Source of the DNA: Reticulascus tulasneorum
Lineage: Eukaryota > Ascomycota > Sordariomycetes > Glomerellales > Reticulascaceae
Direction of reading: 5' to 3'
Length of the DNA stretch: 64,000 nt
Assembly: GCA_001557505.1 (NCBI GenBank)
Contig: LSAX01000004.1
Coordinates: 248,001-312,000, forward strand
Translations under genes and position numbers: made by a program
In this document: positions 45,309-57,516 of the stretch, in pieces
Layout: every line of letters begins with the position of its first letter
Numbering within the stretch: position 1 is the stretch's first letter
The notes under the pieces: generated by a model
Databases searched by the model: none
What the model was told of the DNA's origin: nothing
The model's input: only the letters and a program-made list of their open reading frames with translations

Positions 45309-47839
45309 TCTGTATGGCTTGATGCTCGACTTGACAAAGTGTGCGGTGCCTAGGCAATGATAATAATTCACTATCAAAATTTAGCAGGTTGCTTCTTTGC
45401 ACTCTCTTATACTTTTTCTTGAGCGGTGATGATCTTTTTAGCTGCGCATTTTCCTCTGGCTACTTTCAGCTGTGTGGAAGGTTTCGTTAGCTACAGGGTT
45501 GACCATGGTTTCGTTGCACCCCGTCAATCAGTAGAGGCGCTGTCCTTGTCCAGATGAAATTAATCAACAGGCATGCAGCCCGCCGTGAGTGTAGCCGGTG
45601 TACGAGGTCAGAAGATTCAGATAAAGTAGAATAACCAGCGCTTAGGTTTCTTGTTCCGATCCCTCCCGCGACGGGCAACAAATAATCCTCCTACTATGCT
45701 GGTCACCGAGCGCGTGGCTGGCGGGAGACAGGTATATTTTCAAATTGCCTCCGAGATTTCAATCTAGACTAGCAGTATCCGATCTTCGTTTGCGTGGCTG
45801 ACAGTTTGTCATTACAAGCACAAGCGGGGCATCGGGAAGACGGGCAGTAGGTTACACGACGAAGAATATTTTATGCGTGTCTACGCACGGCTCATCTTGG
45901 ATTGCGAAAATGTAAGTCATTACACGCATGTGAATGGACAGGGGAAGTCTGGGAGTTACAGTGCCAATGTACATTCGTCCGGAACGAGTGGCTAATGAAC
46001 GGCCTTATTCTGTTTGCATTTTCTGACGACAAAAGAAACCATTCTGGGGCAAACAAGAAACCTAATAGCTTATTCCTAGTCATTGACAGTACAAACAAGA
46101 GGTTCTGCAACTGGCCGTTGTTGGGGTTGGATCTCTGAGTATTAGAGGCACGGAGAATTTCGTTCTGAATTTGATTGCTGGATATCGTCTTGCAATTACA
46201 ACGCCAAACGTTTACAAATATATCCTGGGATATTAGGTTACACACCTAATGGATGCTATTTCAATCGAGAATGTCACGCGAAAGTAAGTCTCAATGCAGT
46301 TCAGCCACATGCCATATCGCCCGATGGCTGAATACATGCCCGCATCGCGAAAACAAGAAGAAATATCAATTGCTTTGCAAGGCTCATATCTCTCATAAGA
46401 TACGCGCAAACGCAAGACTTATAGAGATTTGTACAAATACTGGCAGATACCGCGTATGGATGTGTACCTGCAGGATGTGGCATGCTCGTTTCCGCTGCAC
46501 ATGCTGTCGTGCTCCCAGCTTGTATTCCGTTGCAAAAGATTTGAAATTGCGGGCTTTTCCCTTATCCGGACAACTGAAAACAAAGAAGAACGAGAGAATT
46601 CTCTGTGCTGTGGTTTGGGTGGCTAAGTTGGTAGCAGAGAGCCAGAGGCATAGGTGCGTATGCAATACGTTGACTTCGCCATGTCGTAGCTATTGGATAT
46701 TTCAAGACTTTTATCACGCCTCCAGAATGACACGGAGCGGACCAAAACGCGAGTGGCTGCAATGGGTGAGGAAGAGCAGAAGCCCACATGTTTGCTGAAT
46801 ATTTAGCTTTCCTGTCGATCGCCTGAACACTGTGAAGAAAGGGGATCGATCTTGGTGCCCTCTGTAAGATCCTCTGTCTTGCCCAGGCTTCGTTGCGGCT
46901 TCACGTGCTGTCTCCAACACTTTGACTTGATCTTGTAAACCTTCGATTTTTGCATCCGTTTCTGCGCTGTATCTATTGAACGCATTCTTCAGGTTTTCCA
47001 GCTGCTGCCATACACCATGCACTTTGGGACGGAGTCTTGCTCGCGGGACTAGAGCACTAGCCATCAATATATAGATCTGACCTCTCAATTCGATTGCTCG
47101 TCCTCCAGGTACGTAGCCGAGCGGTCTTCCAAGCTTTCTGGAAAGCAAGACTGAAGTCGATTGTTGTCAAGCATTTCGTAACAAAGTCGATATCATTGAG
47201 TCAAGCCTGTCCTGAATACCGTTTACAACTGACGGCAAGTGAACTTGATTGTGATCCTATCGCCAACACAATCCTGTTTGGTGAAACCCAGCTGCTTTAA
47301 CAACGACTCAGACCAAACGAGGATAGGAGTAGCACCAGAGAGCCCTTGCTGTTCAGGGTAAGTGCTTCTTAAGAACAACCGACATTGCTCGTTTCATGTC
47401 GAGAACTATTGATTATGTCACCTACTGACAAAAAAGAATATCAGTACACATTCGCTCCAAATCGGTGGCCAACCAGTCCTCGTCCTGTAAGTAGTACAAC
47501 CAGGGCAAACAGGCAAAGAATAAATTACTAGCTATGGAGAGTTTTAAAGGAGTACGTCCAGATGGTGTCAATGCCAATGATTGCTACGTCACAATCGGTG
47601 ATGGGGAGATCTAAATCTATGACTACCTCCTCAAGCGATATGGTTACCAAACTCCTGAGTTCCGACGCCCATTAGTAGTCACCGACCGAGATGGGCACAT
47701 GATGTTGTAGACAGTCGCGATAACCCATTTCCATACGCAGAAAGTCCGGGAAATATATGTACAATAATCCCAGGATTTGGTGTGCTTCATTCTCTCTATG
47801 TTCCTCGGTTTCTACCTACAAATCAGTGCAGTAGACGTA
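45309..47839. other. Gene-poor region
   Basis: About 2.5 kb. The only suggestive frame is 46714-47148 (-), with a coiled-coil-like stretch (NLKNAFNRYSAETDAKIEGL). Elsewhere both strands are broken by stops. Possibly remnants of old genes; nothing can be named. Confidence 0.45.
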
Positions 47840-48374
47840 TTAAATAGCACTTGCCGTCTCATGAATAAAGTTAATTCCTACAATTCCTTCTGCCACTGCT
47901 TCAATCCTGTCGAGCTGACCTCGTGAGAGGATTGATACCCGTCTACCAATAATGCCATCATGGCCGAACCCGAGTGAGAGCGGCGTTTGTAACGTCAGAT
48001 CCAGTGCGTTACCTCCTGCGACTGTCACGTTCTTGGAGAAAACTAGTTCCTGGAATAGGCCACAGTCCTCCGCTCTCCTCGTCATGTCTCCAGATTGGCT
48101 GTCGTTGAATTAGCATGTTTCGAAGGAAATGTAATTGGATTCAGAGCACTAACTGAATTCTGACTACAAAATCCTCTAGTTGTTCTATGTCGTAACAGCC
48201 TCCCGGTGTCAACCTCGCGTGTGTGGCGATGCCGCTCCTTGGGTCTCCCGGTGTGTGAAAAGCAAGATTGCTTTGGACTCTGCTAGTCGTCGACGATGAG
48301 GGACGGCTCGGTATTGGACTGAGGACCGCTAACGCTCCACCTCGAGTCTTGTTGGAGATGTCTGATCCACACAT
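47840..48374 (-). CDS. Possible two-exon gene, unknown
   Basis: Weak candidate. The first part (48374 to about 48165) encodes MCGSDISNKTRGGALAVLSP ... LTPGGCYDIEQLEDFVVRI. The second (about 48108 to 47840) encodes SGDMTRRAEDCGLFQELVFS, VAGGNALDLTLQTPLSLGFG and SRGQLDRIEAVAEGIVGINF. A GTTAGT donor and ACGACAG acceptor would join them in frame. The wording looks protein-like rather than random, but I recognise no family. The gene may extend leftward through a further exon near 47650-47810. Could be a remnant. Confidence 0.3.
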
Positions 48375-50012
48375 TTCGAGTCGAAGATAGATATTGAAGT
48401 TTGGTACTTAGCTCAAATTGAGTATAGGCATGCCGGAAGATATCTCGTTATTTAAGACCATAGATTAGATGCAAAGAGACGATGCACTGTCAAGTCGGCG
48501 TTCCAAGACAATGCAAGCTTTCAAGGTCCTTAAAAGCCTGTAGCTTTTCAAATCAGTCACAGCGGGGTCAGGGAAACTTGCTCGCACAAAAAGGGGCTAA
48601 CCGCAACTGTCAGAAGATCAAATCCACATGCCATTTCCGGCAGCGTGGTTTGAGCAAGTTTGAGCTGAAACGATCACGTACTTGATGAGTTTATTATGAA
48701 AAATGCGGAATTGTGATTTTCAAAGGTACAAAATGGATTGAAGTGTCTGGCACGCGTGAAAACTTCTTGTACTTTTTCGCTGATAGCTTTGACGGGTTCG
48801 GAAATCACACCCACATCAGAGTTTGTATCATTCACACACGAAGCTCGAGGGCCGACTCGAAAGATGACCAAAATCTCCACTGGCATATACTAAGCTTTCC
48901 TTCTCTTCTGGGAGTGCCTTTCTCCGACCTTGAGTCACGATGCATTGGTGGACACGAAAGAGTACCGAGGGGCGTAGAAATTTAAAAGACGCATTCTGTG
49001 CTTCACTACCCGGGATTTCCAGTCGCGGGACGGTGGTGGCTGGATAAAATGAGACTGCAGGCTTGAGCATTGCCACTATGAAAGAACAGGACCCGATCAT
49101 GGAAGCAAAATAAAGTATGCTATCGACATGTGGGAGCATGCATATTAATGTTGAGTGAGTTCATCCTTGGGAATTTCGCAAATTGTGCTCGTGTAAGACT
49201 GAAGTACCAAACGGCGATACAGTGTACGCCAACAATATCTGGAAATGCATCCACCGGGGAACTGCTAAATAGCGATATGTGGGGAGCCGCGATGATGCTG
49301 TACAATCTGGGCATGCTGGCATACCCACTTTGTTGCTCCCGAAGGAGGCTGAGAAACAGTGTTTCGAAGTTCTTACTGTATACTTATCGGCGAGTCGCAT
49401 GTCTAAGACACATACAGCTATGATTTACCCAAGATATTACTACTCCCAGGTCACTAAGGAGATTTGGGTTCCCTCTCCGAGTCAAGGATCTTAAAGTCAT
49501 TGGGACCATCGTGCAAGGAGCATTGTTCTACCAATCTCAAAGCAAGATGAAGGCCCGTATTTCAGGGGACTGACACCGCTTATTTTGGTTCCCACGAGGG
49601 TTTAGCATGAAATGAAACAAGTCTCGGAAAGAAGCCTCTAATTAAGTAGCTTCCATACACGAATTCGCCCCTTGGCGCGAGGTGAAAGAGCAATCCCTCT
49701 TGTCAACTCCAAGGGCGTCGCGAAAGATTCGAAGCATGAGCAATACTTGTAAAATAAGTGTAGGCATGGAGCCTACCAGACAAATAGTACCACAAGTACC
49801 TCATGCTCGGCAGGCCTTCGATAGTTCCAAAGCAGACATCCATCATTATGCTCTGATCCCTCGGTACCGAACGAATAAGATATCGCAGAAACTAAAAGCC
49901 GTCAGTCGGAGAATAATCAAGCTCCAACCGGACTTCTAGGATGCAAAAGATAATAATTATACTGAATACACAATACTTACTTTTGTGTAGCTGTGATAGT
50001 TCTAGTGTAGAT
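48375..50012. other. Gene-poor region
   Basis: No gene supported. Short open frames on both strands (for example 48828-49139 minus, 49130-49423 plus) overlap each other and show no known motif. Confidence 0.45.
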
Positions 50013-50795
50013 CTAATTTCGCAGCGCCCAGTTTGCCACATACTCTGCATGTAGTGCAGCCGGCTCGATCACGCGAACCTCCTCACCTAGATCTTCCTGT
50101 CGGATGACGAATCCCAAGTCCGTGCTTCCAAGCACAATGACCTGCGCGCCACGCTGGATTAGAGCACGCGCCTGGCTAATGAACATGGCCTTGGTCGTGT
50201 TTGTCACAGCTGCTCTCCCTTTGGAGACCTCTTCAATCACGCCCCGATTGACCTCATCGATATCACGCTGGCTCTCTGGGACAAGAACAGTAAACCCGTG
50301 CTCGGTGCTTTGCAGGCACCCAATGAAGAAATCCGGGTCTTCTGCATCCAGCATGGTGGCCTTTGGCGCAAGGAGGCCGAGTCGTTTGGCGCCCGGGTAC
50401 TCCGCCTTGAGATGTGCGGACAGGCAGTCGGCGATATGGAGGAGTTGCACGCCGGACGATGCCAGAGCTGCAGAGAGTTGACTGGAGACTTTGTGTGCGA
50501 GGATGGCGCAGAGGACAACTCCGTCGACTCTAGAAGCTCGACCTTCCACGCCCGGGACCAGACCTGAGTTCCGTGGTGTAGTCAGTGCTACGATTGGATC
50601 CGTGTATACGTTGGCAAAGTCCGTCCACCTGCCTGAAGAGGCGTACTGAACCATGAGTTCAAGATCGGCACTGTACATGTACAGCGGAGCGGCCGCTCGA
50701 CCACCAAGATGAGTGCGAGCGACGCGGTTGATGGTGTTGTAGTAGAGTGCGGTGACGTCGGGGGTCATGCCGCCCAGCAGCAGTAAGGTTTTCAT
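50013..50795 (-). CDS. Asp/Glu racemase-family protein with altered active site
   Basis: Single-exon protein of 260 aa with the start MKTLLLLGGMTPDVTALYYN typical of the aspartate/glutamate racemase superfamily (YgeA-like). The family uses two catalytic cysteines, one per domain. The first is present in VVLCAILAHKVS, although the usual C-N/A-T-x-H wording is altered. At the second site the sequence reads VIVLGSTDLGF, where active enzymes have GCTE: Ser replaces Cys. The protein may therefore be a hydratase, isomerase or hydrolase of the wider superfamily, or inactive. No signal peptide. The neighbouring genes give no pathway clue. Confidence 0.87.
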   Translation of the reverse strand: MKTLLLLGGMTPDVTALYYNTINRVARTHLGGRAAAPLYMYSADLELMVQYASSGRWTDFANVYTDPIVALTTPRNSGLVPGVEGRASRVDGVVLCAILAHKVSSQLSAALASSGVQLLHIADCLSAHLKAEYPGAKRLGLLAPKATMLDAEDPDFFIGCLQSTEHGFTVLVPESQRDIDEVNRGVIEEVSKGRAAVTNTTKAMFISQARALIQRGAQVIVLGSTDLGFVIRQEDLGEEVRVIEPAALHAEYVANWALRN

Positions 50796-51396
50796 TGTTG
50801 CAGTTGGGGATCGTCAGCGGTGATGAGAATACATACAAGATGACGTGTTAATAATCTGTTGAGCCTCACTTGTCTTGCTCTGGTTCAAATTAAGAAGCTT
50901 TTTGTAATCGTTGCTGCGATGAAGCCCAATTCAGATGCTGATGCAAGCTGATGTACGGGTGGAGCAGATCATGCAAGGGCGTGGAGAGGGGGTAAGAGAC
51001 TCTGTGACCCACTGCCCCGATGCGGTACATATTGACTCATTGAATCGGGCCGGAATACGAAAACCTTAGCGATTGCCCTGAGTTATAGCTCTTGAGGTGC
51101 GCTTTAATCTTGTTTTAGAGTTTAGACGCCTTAAAGGTCTCGCCATGACCCAGAATTGTTTAATCCCGAGTCTGATTCTAGTTATGGCACCCCAGCTGTG
51201 GACTTCTAATCACATACGGCTTAGAAACCGTGGGTCTAGTACTAAAATAACCGTTAAATATAATCAATAGATGTTATTCGCATCGTATTGAGCCCGGAAA
51301 AATCGAGAGTGGATGCTGCTGATCTCAGCGGCTTTGACACTCTGCTTCTAGGGATCCTCTAGAAGAACTGATATACTAGCAGGTCCTCGCACTCAT
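50796..51396. other. Intergenic
   Basis: Promoter of the racemase-like gene and 3' flank of the CON-13-like gene. No other gene. Confidence 0.5.
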
Positions 51397-52555
51397 CTAC
51401 AAGTTGGCCCTCTTGGCTCTCCTCGCCTCCCGGGCCCAAGTCTTCTGTCTCAAAGCAGCAGATTGTATCTCCGTCTCATTAATCACCAAGCCCTCATATA
51501 CAGTCTCTTCTGTAGTATACTCGGACGGAATGCCAAAGACACCGGGCGTACCTAGAACATTGTGGGTCTTAGGCCGCGCGGCACCTACTTTGGCATTGCT
51601 TGTACTGATGATAGTGCTATCAGCCCATCGGCGAGTACAGACGACGCCAGGAACCATCGCGTCTTTCTGGAACGCATTGTAGATGGCCAACTGATTGATG
51701 AGGCAGTGCCATGTCCAACCAAAAGCAGGGTCTAGACCCCCTGGATTGGCGATCTCAAATAGAGACACGACACCAATCTGAGCGAAATCCTCTACATTAT
51801 CTTCGAAGATTAGCATTCGGTCTTTCATTTTTGAGATCAACAGTACTCACTGCTGTTTGCATAGTTATCAGGCACGCAGGTATCCTGACGGATGGCGTCC
51901 AAGAATTCCCACCTGTTGCTAGCTTGAAACCCGTTCTTGTAAAAGTCAAGCGCCTGGCCAACTTCATGCTGGAAGACTGAAGGGGCCCCCGTGTTGCCTT
52001 TGAACACTACGACAGCGCTTGACATGTAGGCAGAATTGGGGCCTGGAATAGCGACCACGTGCTGGATCCACTGCCGTTCATGGACAGGCAAACGCCCAAA
52101 AAGATCAATCATGGTTGCCTGGCTGTGAAGAGTTAGTGCTCGTAACTTCATGTTGCATGCTGTGAGAAAAAGGCTTGCCTTAGTGGCGCACTTCGATGCT
52201 AGGGTAAAGGTCAGCGATGCTACTATGTTTATTCTGGGCATTGTGTTGTCAAGCTTACCCTGCAGAATACCCAGGGTGATCCACAATCCGAATAACGAAC
52301 GTTGAAAACTTCAAAGTCCAAACGGTTGAGTTGATCAGAATTCGCTGCGTCAGCACAACGTTGAGGAATCCATCCTGCGGCCCATTGTTCCCTGGTACTC
52401 TGGGTTGGAGCCAAGTGTTGCCAAAGACTAGGGTCAACGAGTGGAGATATGCCGGCCCCCCAAAGGGACGTTTTGCCTAAGCCTTGGGCCAAGATTGAAT
52501 TACCAAAGACGCTGGCGGCTAGCCCGCCAACCTTGAGCAAGGAGATGAAACTCAT
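51397..52555 (-). CDS. Secreted protein resembling conidiation-specific protein 13
   Basis: About 326 aa from exons 52555-52259, 52190-52179, 52118-51851 and 51800-51397. The signal peptide is MSFISLLKVGGLAASVFGNSILAQ. The central part reads SPWVFCR-CATK-ATMIDLFGRLPV, then FQHEVGQALDFY, DTCVPDNYANS-NNVEDFAQIGVV, and a Lys/Arg-rich tail. The overall pattern resembles Neurospora con-13-type secreted proteins as I remember them. The HEVGQ stretch looks like a metallopeptidase HExxH with the last His changed to Gln. Exon 2 is only 12 nt, and the following intron begins GCAAGC (a GC-AG intron of 60 nt, in frame and stop-free, so retention is possible). The exon 3/4 junction was chosen because it restores NNVEDFAQ. 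Confidence 0.75.
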
Positions 52556-54895
52556 TGTGAGCGAAGATCTAAGGAGGGAAGTCTTCTAGTTTAAGCCTGG
52601 CTTGCTCTGACGTTCTTTTCTTCAAGATGGTATGTTCAAGAGTTCTTATACTGTTTCTTTAGTCGCCTAGGATGTAAGGAGGCTCTTGTGGAAATGAACA
52701 TTGGATCTTTTGACTCCGTAGGAATCCTCCAGGATCCAGCCGCTGGTAACATACCTTGAGAAGCAACTACTCCCGAAGTTCTAGACTCAAACTATCTCAG
52801 AAGATTACAACAGGAAGGAGAAAATGTTGCTAGACACGCCAGAGAACTGTACTGCACAATTGAACAATCGAGACGATTAGTCGAGATGCCAGTAATTGGA
52901 TGACAATGGGTATGATTGACGCAAGGAGAGTCTTGTGGTTGCAGAGTACGCAAGAGGCATGCGCAGCGACGTGACCAATCAAGAACAATGCGTCGAAGAC
53001 CGTGCATTGGCGAATGCATGGTTTTAATGTCGTATTGCTAATTTCGTGCTGGGTCGGGAAATCGCATCGTAGAACCCATGGTTGCAGGATCGAATTAAAG
53101 GAAAAAGGCAACCTCCGAACCGCGATCACGGGCGTGCAGAAACGCTTTCGGGACAGCTCCGAGCCAATGCATTTTCAAACCCCAAGTTGTATTGGTAGCC
53201 GAAATCTCACGAACTACCTAAGTAAGTAAAGTACGAAAATCTCACGAACTAATCGGAAGATTCCTTACAAGCAGGATTTTGACTGTGTTTTTTACTGAGG
53301 CTTTTAGAACATGACGGTAAGAGAGGCGCTTGGGGCAAGAGGAAGACAACAGATGCAAAAGTACCTACTCAGGCACAGGATGCTTCCCAAAGACTGAGGA
53401 GGAAGAACGTTCACCTCATTCCATGGCAAGCCCTTCAAGTGACAACGATCCCTAATGGCTAGACTTGGAATTGGCGGCGACACTGCACTCAGGACGCCTA
53501 AGGCTGCCAGCAGCCTGCAATGAATCGCAGTGAGAAGGATTGTTTTCGAAACCGAAGAGGCCGAATAAAATACCGACAGTACTTGAGCTAGCAGGCATAA
53601 TAGTCAGGCAGTGCTACTACCCTGCTAGTCCCGATGCCCACGCCTCCACTGATTACACCCTTCACTTTTTCTTAGCCAGCATATATGCAGTGTCTGTCAA
53701 ACTATAAATGTATTCTCGGCAGATTACTACATACTTTAGGCAACCAAGCCCATGTGGTCCACCGAGTACTAGAAACACGGCTATTGTAAATTTGAGAGTT
53801 AGAGTCGACACGAACTTGTACCCAACTATCATTGGCATACCTGTTCTGGATGACCACTGGGCGAGATCTATCCGGGTTGATGGTAGCTTCTGGTTACATT
53901 CCAATACTGGGATTGGTGCTTGGAAAATGAATCTATCGTTCCTATCTTATCATATGGGAATGAATCTTGGAAGACTTAGTCATCATAGATAGTTAGTTCC
54001 CTTGTTGCAACAGCAGCCCTCGGAACGTACAGTCACAAGACCTGTGCATCCAGCGGAAGACGAAGAACTATACTTTACTCCTTACACTGCTCCAGTTTGT
54101 GACATGCATCGATAGCACCTATTCTTTGAACAATTCGGATTTCTTGTCTAGATGCTCACTGCGCCAAACGACCTTGTACAGAAGCTCTATATCCAACATG
54201 CCTAGATGTGAATCGATCCTCTGTATACAGGTGAACTGACTATTGTGACGGATTGGAGGGGACAGACGTCTCTATCTCAGAAAGACACTGGTGGTAGATG
54301 CAGGCAATAATATCCCTGGTACAGTTGGCTTCTATTTGACAGCTATTCGCCAATCTGCTCTCATCGCATCTTCGCACAAAACACACTGAATCGCTTTGCC
54401 AGTCTTCCATGCTCAATAGCACGCAGCGAGTAAAGGTCTCGGGTCAACCCCAAATCTCGGGTTCGTGAATGATTCCGAATTCCGACAGTGGCCCGACTTC
54501 CACCTCCTGCAGCCGCCGTCAGCCGCTCTCGTGGCTCCTGGATTACATACTTACCTAAGGTACCGACCGAGGCAAGGCCAAGGTGGGCTGACAAATGCTG
54601 CTGCATCATTGCTTAGCTACGCGACCACTCCAAAAACCGACTGGAGTCCTGTTCCTGGTGACATTCAAAAATTAAGGGTCTTGACGATCGTATTGACTGC
54701 AAAAAGAGTAAGAAATTAGAGGCCTCTTTCCAAGACCCACGTGATAAAGCTGGGAGATTGGTTCCACTCGGTATCGATCACGCGTTCGGTCAGCAATTGA
54801 GCACTAAAATCCCAATGCAAGCCACATCCAAGATGACCACGACCGCCACTTGAATCTGGATTCTCCCGAAACAGGCATCGCATCAGTCCGACAAG
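52556..54895. other. Long intergenic region
   Basis: About 2.3 kb with no convincing gene; open frames are short and scattered on both strands. Confidence 0.45.
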
Positions 54896-56665
54896 ATGCC
54901 TCGCCAAGGATCCTTGGCCATCCGACCTGCATCGGCTGGATCAGCCTTGCAGCAAGAACTACGCTTTCTCAATGTCACCGGATCCGTAGTGTTAGACGAA
55001 GATGCACGGGCGACCATCCGTGCGCAGTCCCTGAAGGACTACCACAGAAAGCGAAAATTACTGCAGCGCGGTTGTGAGCATGATATTGCTGCGGCACCCG
55101 AATCAACACCCCAGATACCCAAGAAACCCGGTGCCCGCGTCCAGAGGTTCCGATTGGGCTCTGGCGGGTTGATGCCGACGCATACGCAGCCTCAACCAAC
55201 GTATGTCCGAAAGGCTGTGCGAGGATACTCCGATAAACCACTTGTCCGGGAGCGGGCACCTGCTAGAAGGTCCCGAGAGATAGACGAGAACTCTAAAGAA
55301 CAGAGGATCCGCAAGGGTCAACGGCTAGATATTTCGCTTCAGGTCGCCCGGGAGGTTAGTAGTGGCGGCCTTGACCCATTCGACGCGCTCCCGCTGCCTT
55401 CGACGGCAAGGATCCGAGTTCTTGTTCAGCAGTGTGAGTATTTGCAGTCTGATATTATAGAAAATCTGGCCACGATCTTCAAGCGCTACATGGCTAACCA
55501 TGTCAAATGAGTAGTGATGGTCAGAATCAACTCGAACTCTCCAACCAGAGATTACAGAAGATACTGGTTCCAACACGCAGCACAGGACGAAGCATGCTTT
55601 TATATTGCACTCTGCCAGTCGGCTTCAGACACCGACTTGACGCTACGAAAAGGACGCACAGAGGAAGCGGTGAAATACGAGAACAAGGCGCTCCAGATCA
55701 TCAATAAACGACTGGACAATCCTGAAATGCGAGTACACAACACTACAATTGGAGCTGTTGCAGCCCTGGCAACTTACCAGATATCCAACGGATCATTCGA
55801 CGCCGCTAAGGCGCATCTCATTGGTATGGAGAAAATGGTGCGCTTGAGAGGCGGAATCGACGATCCTACCATATCCACTGGCCTAAGACGAATCGTGCTC
55901 TGGGTTGACCTTATCGCCGCGAGCCACGACATTCCTGTACCAAGGATATCCACCTATCAAAACTCATCCCGCGCGCTGTCACCCATCGCACCGGATAGTG
56001 TACGGAGACCTTTTGCTGAATGCATTATTTCCAAGAAAGTATATGCTTCGGCTGGGGATCTTATCGCAGACATAGTGAACGATCTGCAAATCCTTACGGA
56101 CGCCAAGATTGCCCAACATTTCGCGACCGGGACCATGGACGACGAGGTCCTGTTCGGAGAAAAGGCTTACCTCGTTCAGAGGCGACTTATGGAACTCACA
56201 GGCACCTCAATTTCTACGGTATCCGATACATGGACTCTCTACACTTTTTGGGCCTTGGGGGCGTCTCTATATACGAGCGTTGTCCTTTTCCAAACCAGCC
56301 TCGATTCAGTAATCGTGGAAACGCTGGTTGAGAGAATGCAACTGTGTCTGGATACTTTAATGGATAAAGATGGAACGGCCGCTATCGCCAGGGCGGTCAG
56401 GACGGACATCAAACCCTTCTGGGCGCTGGTCTTGGGAGGGATTGCATCTGAAAATATGCCGCAGCGGAGGTGGTTCGTCGAGACAACAAGGACGATTTGT
56501 CAGCTAATGGATCCGTGCCTTCAAAGAGCCTCTGCGCCGCGGAAAGCACTAATTGAGGGCAAGCTGTGGGACAGGACTCTAGACGTTTTGGCTGAGCGGC
56601 TTTGGGCTGAGGTGGATCATCGGCATGAGGAAGAAGGGGATCTTGTTGGTATATCCGTGGATTAA
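54896..56665 (+). CDS. Fungal-specific transcription factor-like protein (fungal_trans_2 type), no zinc cluster
   Basis: About 562 aa from exons 54896-55433 and 55515-56665. The intron has a perfect GTGAGT donor, a GCTAAC branch point and a TAG acceptor; it removes an in-frame TGA at 55508-55510, so the gene need not be broken. The N-terminus reads FLNVTGSVVLDEDARATIRAQSLKDYHRKRK, like the ARxxIRSHVMRD opening of fungal regulators that lack a zinc cluster. The rest contains DPFDALPLPS, RDYRRYWFQHAAQDEACFY, LGALATYQ-type helices (AVAALATYQISNGSFDAAKAHLIGMEKMVRLRGG) and WTLYTFWALGASLYTS. DNA binding is doubtful because no zinc finger or other fold is visible. No neighbouring gene suggests a target. 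Confidence 0.8.
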
Positions 56666-57353
56666 CCCTGCATAATAGAGATGAGATTAGTGATCAAATG
56701 AGAGGATTGAAAAATCGGTGTGCTACGTAACTTAGTAGTAATAGGAACGCCCTTCATGATTGGCGCAGAGCATCTGCATGGGGATCACATAATCCATGTT
56801 GCGATGGCTGAATCCGGTAATTTTTGTTGCCTCGGCTGTCTTGTTTCAACCATTGCACCGATTCCCAACTGTGCGATTCCCAAGACCATCAATCTGTCAA
56901 TAATTACACATCGTCGGACACATGCCCCTTCTCAGCCTTACATGAGCCGCTTTGGGTTTGCTCAAAGTGAACTACGCTGATAAATCGCGCTCCAAGAAGG
57001 ACATAATATCCAATCCTGCCCCGGCGGACAAAGAATGTGTTGGCGGGAGGTCCGATTCGTACATGCCTTGAACCATGAGTCTTGTTGCGTACTTACAAAT
57101 GCATGAACTCTTAATTGAACCATGCACTTCGCTCACTGAGCTCTTCTGCAGGTGATGATTTATCACCAGGCCATCCCTCAAATCGTCGGGGTAATTCAAT
57201 TGGCCGGGATGAATAATCTCTAAGCTTGCCGCGAGCGCAAAGCATGATCCCTACTGTGAATTTCCCCATTCAGACAGCGCATCTTGCTGGATGTTAGGAG
57301 CTGAGAGACGTACCCAGAGGATGCCCTTTGGAAGCAGGACCAAGTATCAAGAG
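56666..57353. other. Intergenic
   Basis: Nothing gene-like; promoter of the SDR gene at the right end. Confidence 0.5.
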
Positions 57354-57360
57354 TATATAA
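57354..57360 (+). promoter_or_regulatory. TATA box of the SDR gene
   Basis: TATATAA about 160 nt upstream of the SDR ATG. Confidence 0.4.
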
Positions 57361-57516
57361 CCATCTCATCCGACTACCAGTGGTTTCTCTTGTCAGAACA
57401 TCTGGTATTCATCCGCTACACGTTGACTAGAAACCCCACATCATACAAAAGACAAAGTGCGAACGCCACACTGCAGCCAGCCACAGTCGCCAGCATCACC
57501 ACGTCAAATCTCCATC

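Noticed and set aside
46714..47148. 144-codon minus-strand frame with coiled-coil look
   Set aside because: Too short and isolated; no domain or clear gene structure.
55508..55510. In-frame TGA apparently splitting the fungal_trans_2-type regulator
   Set aside because: A good intron (55434-55514: GTGAGT donor, GCTAAC branch, TAG acceptor) removes it and keeps the frame, so the gene is probably intact.
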